64,000 nucleotides of DNA from UBA8079 sp965205535 (GTDB lineage Bacteria > Pseudomonadota > Alphaproteobacteria > UBA6615), in NCBI GenBank assembly GCA_965205535.1, contig CBDBHH010000005.1, positions 1,674,001 through 1,738,000 of the forward strand, in the 5' to 3' direction. The notes under the pieces were generated by a model. The model was given only the letters and a program-made list of their open reading frames with translations. It had not been told where the DNA came from and searched no databases. Position 1 is the stretch's first letter. Each line of letters starts with the position of its first letter. Positions 35,519 to 44,822 of this stretch are shown piece by piece. The position numbers were made by a program, and so were the translations under genes.

Positions 35519-36703
35519 TCAGTCCGAACTTTCTGCAAACAGATTCAGCTGGCCGGTCAGGGCGGGGTCCGGGGAACGGCGCTGGAATCGTCGCGCGTCG
35601 AGCAAGGTTGGTTCCGTGGAATAGCCCTGCTGGCGGACCGCGATCCGGAAGCGCTCCTGGAGCAGTTTTGCAACCTCGCCGCTACCGCGCATGCGCTCGC
35701 CGAACCCGCTCTTGTAAAGCTCACCGCCGCGCATCTCGCGCAGACGGCTCAAGACGCGCCGCTTTCGATCGGGGTAATGCGTCGCCAGCCACTCCTCGAA
35801 CAATTCCTTCAGTTCGAGCGGCAGGCGCAGAAGGATGTAACTGGCATGTGTCGCGCCGGCCTGGCGGGCGCGAATGAGGATGGCTTCCAGCTCGTGATCG
35901 TTCAGGGCCGGGATCATCGGTGCGGCCATGACGGTGACCGGCAGTCCTGCCGCGGCGAGCATCCGAATTGTCTCGAGCCGACGCTCGGGTCGTGCCGCGC
36001 GCGGTTCCATATTCTGCGCCAGCTCGGCGTCCAGCGTCGTGACTGATACGCCGACAGTCGCGAGGCCCTTGGCCGCCATCAGGGCGAGGATGTCGAGGTC
36101 GCGTGTGACCAGCGCGCTTTTCGTCACGATGGAGACCGGGTGATCATGGGCGGCCAGAACCTCGAGGATCGATCGCGTGATATTCAGCTTTCGTTCAATG
36201 GGCTGATAAGGGTCGGTGTTGGTCCCCATGGCGATGGTGCGCGGCTTGTATCCCGGGCGCGCGAGTTCGCGGGTCAACAGTTCGGCAGCATTCGGTTTGG
36301 CGAACAGCCTTGTCTCGAAATCCAGACCGGGCGACAGGCCGAGCCATGCATGGGTCGGCCGGGCAAAACAATAGACGCATCCATGTTCGCAACCCCGATA
36401 GGCGTTGATCGAGCGATCGAAAGGGAGGTCCGGGGAATCATTTCGCGCGATAATCGTTTTCGTCCGGTCGAACGTAACGACCGTGTCGCGGCGAGGGGCC
36501 GGATCGTCCCCAGCACCCTCGCGCCCGGTACGCCAGCCGTCGTCGGTGGCCTCGGCCCGGTGCCGTTCGAAGCGGCCGCTACGGTTGGAAATAGCGCCGC
36601 GCCCCGGGTGGTGGCGATCGGGGATTCGGTCCGGCGACCCGTTGTGTATGCCACCCAGATGCTCGAGTTCAGGGGTGATGTGTCGGTCAATGATCTTGTT
36701 CAT
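35519..36703 (-). CDS. radical SAM protein (PA0069 family)
   Basis: A 394-residue radical SAM enzyme. The cluster motif CxxxCxxC is in RGCEHGCVYCFARPTHA, and MGTNTDPYQPIERK and VTKSALVTRDLDIL are characteristic of the PA0069/SplB-like family. The C-terminal part contains SYILLRLPLELKELFEEWL. The exact reaction is not known for this family; SplB-like chemistry is only suggested. The N-terminal ~60 residues are variable and Arg/His rich; the start at 36703 is the first ATG of the frame. Confidence 0.88.
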   Translation of the reverse strand: MNKIIDRHITPELEHLGGIHNGSPDRIPDRHHPGRGAISNRSGRFERHRAEATDDGWRTGREGAGDDPAPRRDTVVTFDRTKTIIARNDSPDLPFDRSINAYRGCEHGCVYCFARPTHAWLGLSPGLDFETRLFAKPNAAELLTRELARPGYKPRTIAMGTNTDPYQPIERKLNITRSILEVLAAHDHPVSIVTKSALVTRDLDILALMAAKGLATVGVSVTTLDAELAQNMEPRAARPERRLETIRMLAAAGLPVTVMAAPMIPALNDHELEAILIRARQAGATHASYILLRLPLELKELFEEWLATHYPDRKRRVLSRLREMRGGELYKSGFGERMRGSGEVAKLLQERFRIAVRQQGYSTEPTLLDARRFQRRSPDPALTGQLNLFAESSD

Positions 36704-36793
36704 GCATCAATGATAGAACGCAAAGAGAACAAAACAAGAACTTTTTAGACAAACGCAGGCGAATATCAGTAATACATGTTATTTATCAGTGTG

Positions 36794-37822
36794 TTACGTG
36801 GTGTCTACGAGCCAGCCACGGCGTGTTTCCACGACAGTTTCCGGCTCAAAACAGCGCGCCACATGCGCGCGGATGTGCGCGGCCATTCGGGAATCGCGCA
36901 TGGCCGCATGATCCGTATCGGACCATTCGGCCTTCCAGCGCGCGAACCAGGTGATGGTGCGCAGCCAGGTCAGCCGGCGCAACGGCAGGAGCCACGGTTC
37001 GAGCTCGGCGGCTCGTTCCGGGCCGACCCGACCGAGATAGTGTTGGTAGAAACTTTCGATGTCCGCGCCGGTCAGATCGCCGCGGCAATCCGGATCCCAT
37101 CCGGTGGAGGTCAGCAGCGTGACATGGGCCAGGTCGATCGGGGCGGCGCCGTACAACGCCTTTTCCAGGTCGACGAACCAGGCTTTGCCGGTCTCGTCGA
37201 TCAGAAAATTGCCTGGGTGTGCATCGGTACAAACAAGGCAGCGTGCGAAATTCGGTTCGCCCCTGCCGGCGAAATCCCGGACCCAGTCGAGTTCCTGATG
37301 AATGCCTGTTTCAGTCTCCGGTTCGAGATTGATCTTGGTGAGGAATGCTGCCTGCTCTTCAATTGTTTGTAGCGTCGATGACAACGGGTTGCGATGAACC
37401 TGGAGCGGTGCGAGCTGGTCGTCGGCGGGAATCGGCAAGCGATGTATCGCCGAGAGCGATTCCGCGATGGCCGGCAGATCTTCTGGCAGGCGTGGTGCTC
37501 GGCCCCTGACCTCCTCGACAATCAGGGCGCCGCGTGGAAGCGCGTCGTCCGGGGGGACTACGGCAATGCAATGCGGCACGTGCCCACTGGCGGCGGCCCG
37601 TTCAAACGCGGTGGCTTGATAGGTCAGTGCTTCTTCTGCGCGCAGGCCCCACTGGTTCATGCGGGGTATACGCAGCACCAGTCCGCCATCGGCCACCCGC
37701 CAATGGTCATGGGAAACGCCCTTGGTGGAGAGGATTGATAATTCTTCACCGCCCAACCCCGGGGCATGCCCGGATTGCCGCAATCGAGTTGCAATTGCGT
37801 CGGGGTCGAGTTCGTCCGTCAT
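36794..37822 (-). CDS. phosphotransferase of the aminoglycoside/choline kinase fold
   Basis: A 342-residue kinase-like protein. The ATP-binding lobe begins near GVSHDHWRVADGGLVLRIPR; the catalytic loop is CTDAHPGNFLID and the metal site FVDLEKALYG. This is the APH/ChoK fold, but the usual His before the catalytic Asp is replaced (CTD for HxD). The start MTDELDPDA at 37822 leaves a four-base gap to moaB upstream. Substrate is unknown; choline, amino sugars or aminoglycosides are all possible. Confidence 0.82.
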   Translation of the reverse strand: MTDELDPDAIATRLRQSGHAPGLGGEELSILSTKGVSHDHWRVADGGLVLRIPRMNQWGLRAEEALTYQATAFERAAASGHVPHCIAVVPPDDALPRGALIVEEVRGRAPRLPEDLPAIAESLSAIHRLPIPADDQLAPLQVHRNPLSSTLQTIEEQAAFLTKINLEPETETGIHQELDWVRDFAGRGEPNFARCLVCTDAHPGNFLIDETGKAWFVDLEKALYGAAPIDLAHVTLLTSTGWDPDCRGDLTGADIESFYQHYLGRVGPERAAELEPWLLPLRRLTWLRTITWFARWKAEWSDTDHAAMRDSRMAAHIRAHVARCFEPETVVETRRGWLVDTT

Positions 37823-37826
37823 GGCG

Positions 37827-38375
37827 CTAGAGTGGTTCGCGACCTTCATGCTCGCGCAACCGCGGCAAGAGCTCCGCGAAGTTGCACGGCTTGTGCCGGA
37901 TATCGAGCTGATCCTTGAGAATATCGTCCCAGCCATCGCGGCACGCACCGGGCGAACCCGGCAGCACGAATATGTAGGTGCCCTTCAACACGCCCGCATC
38001 GGCGCGAGACTGCACCGTCGACGTTCCGATCTTTTGGAAGCTGATCCAGCGGAACAATTCACCGAAGCCGTCAATGCGCTTTTCCACGACATCGCCGAGC
38101 GCCTCCGGGGTGACGTCATTTCCCGTCACACCGGTGCCGCCGGTTGAAATGATCACTTCGATTTCCGGGTTGTCGGCCCAGTCACGAAACTGGTCCGCGA
38201 TAGCCGCGCGGTCATCTTTTACGATGGCGCGCGTCGCCAGCACATGCCCGGCCGATTGCAGCCGCTCACACAAGGTGTCGCCGGACAGATCGTCATCCGG
38301 TTTGCGGGTGTCGGAGATTGTCAGAACGGCGATGCGTACCGGTTTGAAATCCAGCTCCGAGCTAGTCTTTGCCAT
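37827..38375 (-). CDS. moaB: molybdenum cofactor biosynthesis protein B
   Basis: A 182-residue MoaB/MogA family protein that adenylylates molybdopterin before molybdenum insertion. Visible motifs: LTISDTR..DDLSGDTL near the N-terminus, STGGTGVTGNDVTPEAL, and VLPGSPGACRDGWDDIL. The start MAKTSSELD at 38375 overlaps the end of the lytic transglycosylase gene by 14 bases. No other molybdenum cofactor gene is in the window. Confidence 0.93.
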   Translation of the reverse strand: MAKTSSELDFKPVRIAVLTISDTRKPDDDLSGDTLCERLQSAGHVLATRAIVKDDRAAIADQFRDWADNPEIEVIISTGGTGVTGNDVTPEALGDVVEKRIDGFGELFRWISFQKIGTSTVQSRADAGVLKGTYIFVLPGSPGACRDGWDDILKDQLDIRHKPCNFAELLPRLREHEGREPL

Positions 38376-40146
38376 TGGAATCCTGCGCCTTGTAGCGTGG
38401 CCAGCGACCGGCGACGATATCATCGAGCGAAGGTGAATTCTGGCCCAATCGGTCACGGTAAATCCAGAGATTGGTCAGGATCCGCTCGACGAAGGCGCGC
38501 GTCTCGCGCGATGGCAGGCTCTCAATGAACAGCAACGGATCGTTGCCATGGGGTACGGCGCGCTCCCATTTGCGCAAATTTCCCGGGCCCGCGTTATAAG
38601 CCGTGGCCGTCCTGAACAGGTCATCCTTGATGCCGCGTTCGGACATGAGCAACCCGATATATTGCTGGCCAAGGGCAAGATTAAACTCGGGATCGAAGAG
38701 CTTGTATTTCCCCCGGCCGCGCAAGTCGCTCCCGCGGGCGACGTAACTGGCGGTGCGCGGCATCAGCTGCATTAGTCCACGCGCGCCTGCGTGGCTCTTT
38801 GCGCGGCGGTTAAAGGCAGATTCCTGTCGTACAAATGCAAATACCAGAGCCTTGTCGACCGCATAGCCGTCAGCGGGTGTCCAGTCAGGCAGCGGATAGG
38901 CGGTGGCCAGCTTCGCCGGTTGTGCGGCGAAACCCGAAAGCTTGAGCGACACGGCCGGCAGGTTGGCATGGGCTGCGAGCGCGAGGACATCAGGCAGAAG
39001 GGTCGATTGCGCCGCGGCCAGGTTGAGTAGTTCGAGCTCGGCTCCGTGTTCCTGCCCGACTTGCAGCAATGCAATTGCCCGCCCCCCGATCCGGGTATCG
39101 GCGATGTCGCGGAAATCACCAAAATGCAGGTCCGGTTTTATCCACCCGAATTCGGCCGTTACACCCAGCGCGCGCCGGGACAGCAATCCGTAGAAATGCC
39201 GCTCATGGATCGCGCCGATTTCCAGAAATGCCGTAACCCGATCCGGGTGTCCGTTGCTGAGGGCCGCGCGGGCGGCCCAGAAACCGCCGGCCGAGGCGAG
39301 TGAATCCGCGGCTTGCGGTGATTGCGCCAGAGTGGAGAATAGGGTTTCGGCGTCTTGTGTTTTGCCGAGACGCCAGGCGGCCAGGCCACCCCACCAGTAG
39401 GCCAGCGGCGCAGCACCCGGTGCGACAACGTCTGCCGCCCATGCCGCCTTGAGGGCGTCCTCATCCTTGCCGGCCCGAAAATAGCCGCGGGCAATGGTGC
39501 GCCATGCCTGTGCGATCTGGATATTGTTGAGTTGCCGCTGGGTCGCGCGCTGTTCGAGAAGCTGTTTGGCGCCGGTCGGCCAGCCGCGTGCAACGCGACG
39601 CCGTATATCGCTCTGCAGGCTTCGTCCCTGGCGCGATGATGCGCGGGAATAAAGCGGCCGCCCTTCAGACGCTCTGCGGACAGCCTCACCGGGTGTCGCC
39701 AGGGAATGTGTGACCGGTGCTGCAGCGGCGCGCGCGCCTTTCGGCTGGCGTAACACGGCAAGCCGATGGATGCGCCGCGCTTGCGGGTGATCGGCATGTG
39801 CTGCCATCCAGGCGCGAAGTTCGGTGAACCGGGAACGATACTTGGTCGGGTGCAAATAACGCTGCGCCTCGACATGCCCCATCAGGCGGCGGTCCTGGAT
39901 GCGCGCGATAATCGCGCTTGCTGACTTCCAGTCACCTGTTTCCTGGAGTTCGAAGACCCGCTTGTATCGGGCTGCATCGGCAGTGGACAACACGCCCTCG
40001 ACCGAACCGATACCCGGAATCACCAATGTTCCGGGCCCTATCAGGGCGGTTTCAAGCGGCCGTGGCTTGGGCTGCTGGGCCTGCACGATACCTGTCCACG
40101 CGAACATGGCGGCGGCGGCCAGAGATATGACGACCTGATACTTCAA
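38362..40146 (-). CDS. slt: soluble lytic murein transglycosylase
   Basis: Periplasmic enzyme cleaving peptidoglycan with formation of 1,6-anhydro ends. The 594 residues comprise a signal peptide (1-24), a long alpha-helical superhelix, and the C-terminal SLT domain with catalytic Glu in FVRQESAFN, then GARGLMQLMP and TAYNAGPGNLRKW. The start is a TTG at 40146 with GGAGA ten bases upstream; it gives a clean signal sequence (MKYQVVISLAAAAMFAW). In-frame ATGs further up (40182, 40200) would put a charged extension before the signal. Confidence 0.92.
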   Translation of the reverse strand: MKYQVVISLAAAAMFAWTGIVQAQQPKPRPLETALIGPGTLVIPGIGSVEGVLSTADAARYKRVFELQETGDWKSASAIIARIQDRRLMGHVEAQRYLHPTKYRSRFTELRAWMAAHADHPQARRIHRLAVLRQPKGARAAAAPVTHSLATPGEAVRRASEGRPLYSRASSRQGRSLQSDIRRRVARGWPTGAKQLLEQRATQRQLNNIQIAQAWRTIARGYFRAGKDEDALKAAWAADVVAPGAAPLAYWWGGLAAWRLGKTQDAETLFSTLAQSPQAADSLASAGGFWAARAALSNGHPDRVTAFLEIGAIHERHFYGLLSRRALGVTAEFGWIKPDLHFGDFRDIADTRIGGRAIALLQVGQEHGAELELLNLAAAQSTLLPDVLALAAHANLPAVSLKLSGFAAQPAKLATAYPLPDWTPADGYAVDKALVFAFVRQESAFNRRAKSHAGARGLMQLMPRTASYVARGSDLRGRGKYKLFDPEFNLALGQQYIGLLMSERGIKDDLFRTATAYNAGPGNLRKWERAVPHGNDPLLFIESLPSRETRAFVERILTNLWIYRDRLGQNSPSLDDIVAGRWPRYKAQDSNGKD

Positions 40147-40234
40147 GTTGCTACGGTCTCCATTGAAAAGCCGGGCATACATACAACCTGGCCGGATCAC
40201 CCGGCAAGCTGCCGCGCCCGGCCTTCACAATTCG

Positions 40235-41125
40235 TTAACGTTCGTGAACTGCCGCGATCTCGTCCAGTTTTTCCCGCACGGCGATCAGATCGAGCCAGGC
40301 GGCGCGTTTTTGTGCGGGTTGGCGAAGAAGATAGGCCGGGTGAAGTGTGGCCATTGCAGGAATAGGCGACATGCCGGCGGTTTCCATTGCGGGTGATGCG
40401 TAGTCATACCATTGGCCGCGCAGCCGGGTGATGCCTTCCGTTCGATTTAGAAGCGTCTTGGCCGAAGTGCCGCCGAGGAAGACCAGGAGCCGCGGTGCGA
40501 TCAGCGCGATATGGCGTTCGAGGAAAGGCAGACAGGCCGCGATCTCGGCGCTTGTAGGCTGTCTGTTCCCTGGCGGGCGCCATGGCAGGATGTTCGTGAT
40601 GTAGACATTCTTTTCGCGCCCCAGGTCGAGAAACTTCAGCATGCCGTCGAGGAGCTGGCCGCTGGCGCCGACAAAGGGTGTACCGTCCCGGTCCTCGTCG
40701 CGGCCGGGAGCTTCGCCCACCAGCATGATATCTGCGTCTTCCGCGCCGGTGCCGAACACCAGGTTCGTCGCCGTCGATTTGAGCGCACACCCATCGAACG
40801 CTGCGAGAGCCGTTTTCAGGGACACCAGGTCATCACAACTGCCGGCAACGTCGCGGGCGGTCTCGTTGCCGGCGTCCGCGGGTTCCAGCCGCGGTGGCAC
40901 CGGGCTCGATGGCGGGGTGTCTGCCGGTGCCGCTTCAATTGTGTCGGTTGCCGGTGCCGGCGTCGTCTCGGTGACCGCGGTTGCCTGGGAAGCGATGGCG
41001 GGCTTTGGCGGCGCGGCGGCGAAATGGTCGATCGGCGCATCGAGGATGGCTTCGTCTGCGCCGGCCTCTGCCTGCCAGCGCAATGCCGCCGCCAACTCCT
41101 GGCGGTTATCGAGTGTGGCGGTCAT
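40235..41125 (-). CDS. uracil-DNA glycosylase, family 4-like
   Basis: A 296-residue uracil-DNA glycosylase. The active-site motif is GEAPGRDEDRDGTPFVGASGQLLD, followed by VYITNILPWRPPGNRQPTSAEIAACLPFL and HPAYLLRQPAQKR. About 110 N-terminal residues are a Pro/Ala/Thr-rich linker. In this protein the first Cys pair expected for the 4Fe-4S cluster of family 4 is reduced to one (FDGCALK), a variant common in alphaproteobacterial members. The start at 41125 (MTATLDNRQ) is chosen because upstream sequence is not conserved. Confidence 0.9.
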   Translation of the reverse strand: MTATLDNRQELAAALRWQAEAGADEAILDAPIDHFAAAPPKPAIASQATAVTETTPAPATDTIEAAPADTPPSSPVPPRLEPADAGNETARDVAGSCDDLVSLKTALAAFDGCALKSTATNLVFGTGAEDADIMLVGEAPGRDEDRDGTPFVGASGQLLDGMLKFLDLGREKNVYITNILPWRPPGNRQPTSAEIAACLPFLERHIALIAPRLLVFLGGTSAKTLLNRTEGITRLRGQWYDYASPAMETAGMSPIPAMATLHPAYLLRQPAQKRAAWLDLIAVREKLDEIAAVHER

Positions 41126-41273
41126 GGCGCCGCGCTGTGCCATTTGGCGCCGCTTCGACTGCCGGATACCGCGAGCGTTCGGTGCATGAGAGCGTTGCAA
41201 TCGCCCGGTTGTGATTCGCGATGTGTCATGTTTCTTTGAAGATAGCGCATATCGAGTCGTGGAGATTATTAGC

Positions 41274-42938
41274 ATGAGTGAACAAGCCACCGAACGCGAA
41301 TCGATGGCATACGATGTGGTGATCGTCGGGGCCGGGCCGTCAGGTTTGGCGGCCGCTATTCAGCTTAAGCAGCGCGCGGCCGAAACGGACACGGAGATCG
41401 GTGTCTGCGTTCTGGAAAAAGGTTCGGAGGTCGGCGCGCATATTCTCTCGGGCGCGGTGCTCGAGACCCGCGCGCTCGATGAGCTGATCCCCGACTGGCG
41501 CGACCGGGATGCACCGATCAAGACGCCGGTCAGCGATGAGAAGTTCCTCTTCCTGCGCGAAACAGGGGCAACATCGATCCCGACCGGCCTGTTGCCGCCG
41601 GCGCTGAAGAACCACGGCAATCACATCATCTCGCTCGGCAACCTGTGTCGCTGGCTTGGCGAACAGGCTGAAGCGCTTGGCGTCGAGATATATCCGGGGT
41701 TTGCCGCGTCGGAAGTTCTGTTCGACGACACTGGCGCGGTGCGCGGCGTTGCGACTGGCGATATGGGAATCGGTGTCGACGGTGAGCCCACGGCCAACTA
41801 CACCCAGGGCATCGACCTCCATGCGCGCTACACCTTTTTTGCGGAAGGCTGCCGCGGGCAACTGGGGCGCCAGCTGATGGACCGGTTCGATCTGCGCGCC
41901 AACGTTGAAGCCCAGACATACGGGATCGGGATCAAGGAGCTGTGGGAGGTCGATCCGGCGCAGCATAAACCCGGCCTGGTGATGCACACAGCGGGCTGGC
42001 CGTTGGATACGAAAACCTATGGCGGCTCCTTTCTCTATCACCTGGAAGACAATCAGGTGGCGGTCGGCTACGTCATCGGGCTGGATTACAAGAATCCCTA
42101 TCTGTCGCCATTCGATGAATTCCAGCGCTTCAAGACCCACCCGTCGGTGCGGCCGACTTTCGAGGGTGGCAAACGCATCTCCTATGGCGCGCGCGCGCTG
42201 AACGAAGGTGGGGTGCAGTCGTTGCCGGAAATGGTGTTTCCCGGCGGCGCCCTGATCGGGTGTGAGGCGGGTACGCTCAACGTGCCGAAGATCAAGGGCA
42301 CTCACACGGCGATGAAGTCGGGGATGGTCGCGGCGGATGTGGCCTTTGAGGCGCTTACGTCAGACGAGGCGCCGGTACCGGTACTGGACGGGTTCACGGC
42401 AGCGTTCAGGGCGTCCTGGGCCTATAAGGAGCTGACCCGTGCGCGGAACTTCCGCCCGGCGTTCAAGTTTGGTCTTCTCATGGGGACCCTGTTGTCGGGC
42501 CTCGACCAGGTCGTGCTGCGCGGCCATGCGCCGTGGACCCTCAAACATGGGCATGCGGATCACGAGACACTGGAGCTGAAGACCAAGCACACGCCCATCG
42601 ACTATCCGAGGCCGGATGGTGAGGTCAGTTTCGACAAGCTCTCCTCCGTGTTCATCTCGAATACGAACCATGAGGAAAACCAGCCTGCGCATCTGACCCT
42701 GAAGGATCCAGATGTCCCGATCACCGTTAATCTGGAGCTCTATGACGCGCCCGAGCAGCGGTTTTGCCCTGCGTCGGTCTATGAGATTCTGACGGATGAC
42801 GATGGTGGCAATCCGCGTCTGCAGATAAACGCGCAGAATTGCGTTCACTGTAAAACCTGCGACATCAAGGATCCGACGCAGAATATCGTTTGGGTCGCAC
42901 CTGAAGGTGGCGGTGGGCCCAACTATCCCAATATGTAA
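41274..42938 (+). CDS. electron transfer flavoprotein-ubiquinone oxidoreductase
   Basis: Inner-membrane-associated flavoprotein that passes electrons from ETF to ubiquinone. The 554 residues show the FAD-binding VVIVGAGPSGLAAAIQLK near the N-terminus, SYGARALNEGG and the C-terminal 4Fe-4S ligands in NCVHCKTCDIKDPTQNI, ending GGGGPNYPNM. GGAGA precedes the ATG at 41274. It is divergent from the uracil-DNA glycosylase gene. ETF subunit genes are not in the window. Confidence 0.97.
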   Translation: MSEQATERESMAYDVVIVGAGPSGLAAAIQLKQRAAETDTEIGVCVLEKGSEVGAHILSGAVLETRALDELIPDWRDRDAPIKTPVSDEKFLFLRETGATSIPTGLLPPALKNHGNHIISLGNLCRWLGEQAEALGVEIYPGFAASEVLFDDTGAVRGVATGDMGIGVDGEPTANYTQGIDLHARYTFFAEGCRGQLGRQLMDRFDLRANVEAQTYGIGIKELWEVDPAQHKPGLVMHTAGWPLDTKTYGGSFLYHLEDNQVAVGYVIGLDYKNPYLSPFDEFQRFKTHPSVRPTFEGGKRISYGARALNEGGVQSLPEMVFPGGALIGCEAGTLNVPKIKGTHTAMKSGMVAADVAFEALTSDEAPVPVLDGFTAAFRASWAYKELTRARNFRPAFKFGLLMGTLLSGLDQVVLRGHAPWTLKHGHADHETLELKTKHTPIDYPRPDGEVSFDKLSSVFISNTNHEENQPAHLTLKDPDVPITVNLELYDAPEQRFCPASVYEILTDDDGGNPRLQINAQNCVHCKTCDIKDPTQNIVWVAPEGGGGPNYPNM

Positions 42939-42942
42939 CTGT

Positions 42943-42979
42943 CGTCATGCATGACGGTCGCGTCACGACAAATTGTGAC
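42943..42979. promoter_or_regulatory. palindromes between ETF-QO and TPR genes
   Basis: A perfect 14-bp palindrome CGTCATGCATGACG (42943-42956) is followed by an inverted repeat GTCAC-N8-GTGAC (42962-42979). There is no T run, so a terminator is unlikely; a protein-binding site for the downstream gene is possible. Confidence 0.4.
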
Positions 42980-43063
42980 GTCCCGATTGTCTGGTCCGGC
43001 TAGATTCGACACTGGAACGCGACAGGCATACATATTTTGGATCGGCTCGGAAGAATGATGCTC

Positions 43064-44818
43064 ATGAAGATTTCCCTATCGGCTGGCCTTGCGCTTGCGA
43101 CGTTGCTGGGTGCGTCTGTGTTGTCGGCGGAAGCCGCGACATCCGGCCGAACCGGGGTACCAGGCGTGCAAACCGACATCGACGGCGAATCGTTCGATGC
43201 TGGTTTGTCGGTCGCCGGTCGTTTCCTCGCGGCCCGGCACGCAGAATCCGTTGGTAATCTTGTGGCCGCAGCCGATTTGACGGCCGGCGTGCTCAACGAA
43301 GTTCCAAACAGCGAAATCATGCGTCGGCGCGCCCATCTTGTCATGGTTGGCGCCGGACGTTTGGGAGATGCCGCGGCGATCGCGGAAGAACTCATCGCGA
43401 CCCGCCCCCAGGATCCGCTGATCGCCTACACGCTCGTTTTACGTTCCCTGCACCAGGGTGATCACGCCAGATCCTTGGCGCTTCTGGACGCGGTTCCGGA
43501 GTCCGGGGTCAATGGCATCATTGCCCCCTTGTTGAAGGCATGGTCGCACGCGGGCGAGGGGCGGACGGCGGATGGTGTCGCGGCACTCGATACGATGGCG
43601 CAAAATGCCGGGCTCGCGCCGGTTGCCGGTTTCCACCAGGCGTTGATTGCCGATCTGGGCGGCGATGTCTCGGGTGCGGAGGCAGCGTTCCGCACAACTC
43701 TCGCGGCATCCGGAGATCGTCCTTCGTTGCAGCTTGTCGATGTATTCGCACGTTTTCTTGTCCGCAACGGCAAGACAGAGGAGGCCGCAAAACTGGTCAC
43801 CGACTTCGTTGCGCGCAATCCCCAGACACTGCTTGTTGAACCCACCCTTGCCGTGGTCGAGGGGCGCGCTAAGCCCGACAGGCTAATCGGGGATGTTCGC
43901 GCCGGCGTGTCAGAAGTATTTCGCAACGTTGCGAGCCTGCTGAACCGCGAGCAGTTGCGTACCGAGGCATTGCTTTTTGTTCGCATGGCACTCGATCTGG
44001 CACCCGAAGATGCCGGGGCAAAATTCTCTCTTGCCCAGCTTCTGGAGGCACGCGAACGCGGTGATCTCGCGATCGAAGTCTATGAACAGGTCGATCCGCG
44101 CTCGCCATACAGCTGGTACGCCCGGCTCGGCGTTGCCGATGCCCTGCATGCGCGGGGCGATAGCGAAGAGGCAATTCGCTTGCTGCGCGCCATGACCTCC
44201 GAGCGGCCGGGTCGCGCCGATGCACCACGCGCGCTGGCAGATTTGCTGCGCGTGACCGAGCGATTTGATGATGCGGTTGCGGCCTATGATCTGGCGGTCG
44301 AACGCATGGCGGGCGATCCCGATTGGGGGTTTCTCTATACACGCGGTATCGCGTTGGAACGTGCCAAGCGCTGGGACCGTGCCGAACAGGATTTCCTGAA
44401 AGCGCTTGACGCATCACCCGACCAACCCCTGGTGCTGAACTATCTCGGCTACAGTTGGGTCGAGCAGGGGGTGCAGCTTGAGCGCGCCCGTAGAATGATC
44501 GAAACGGCTGTCGAGAAGCGCCCGCGCGACGGTTACATCACAGATTCACTCGGTTGGGTTCTCTACCGCCTTGGGGATTTCGAAAATGCGGTGGTTCATC
44601 TCGAACGCGCCGTCGCACTGGAGCCGGGTGACCCGGTGATCAATGATCATCTGGGCGATGCTTACTGGGTTGTCGGTCGCAAGCTGGAGGCCCGATTCCA
44701 GTGGCTGCGGTCGCTTTCCCTTGAGCCGGACCGGGATGTGGAAGCCGAAATCCGCCAGAAGCTGGACGGGAAGAAAGTTCCCGAGCCATTGCCTCCCGGC
44801 AAGAAGCAAGACCTGTAG
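43064..44818 (+). CDS. exported TPR-repeat protein
   Basis: A 584-residue protein with a signal peptide (MKISLSAGLALATLLGASVLSAEA) and tetratricopeptide repeats over most of its length, clearest from about residue 300 (repeats ending in the YLGYSWVEQG and HLGDAYWVVGRKLEARFQW units). TPR proteins of this arrangement mediate protein contacts in the periplasm or at the outer membrane; no partner is evident. The ATG at 43064 has GGAAGA nine bases upstream and is preferred to ATGs at 43055 and 43058. ispE follows four bases after the stop. Confidence 0.85.
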   Translation: MKISLSAGLALATLLGASVLSAEAATSGRTGVPGVQTDIDGESFDAGLSVAGRFLAARHAESVGNLVAAADLTAGVLNEVPNSEIMRRRAHLVMVGAGRLGDAAAIAEELIATRPQDPLIAYTLVLRSLHQGDHARSLALLDAVPESGVNGIIAPLLKAWSHAGEGRTADGVAALDTMAQNAGLAPVAGFHQALIADLGGDVSGAEAAFRTTLAASGDRPSLQLVDVFARFLVRNGKTEEAAKLVTDFVARNPQTLLVEPTLAVVEGRAKPDRLIGDVRAGVSEVFRNVASLLNREQLRTEALLFVRMALDLAPEDAGAKFSLAQLLEARERGDLAIEVYEQVDPRSPYSWYARLGVADALHARGDSEEAIRLLRAMTSERPGRADAPRALADLLRVTERFDDAVAAYDLAVERMAGDPDWGFLYTRGIALERAKRWDRAEQDFLKALDASPDQPLVLNYLGYSWVEQGVQLERARRMIETAVEKRPRDGYITDSLGWVLYRLGDFENAVVHLERAVALEPGDPVINDHLGDAYWVVGRKLEARFQWLRSLSLEPDRDVEAEIRQKLDGKKVPEPLPPGKKQDL

Positions 44819-44822
44819 AGGC

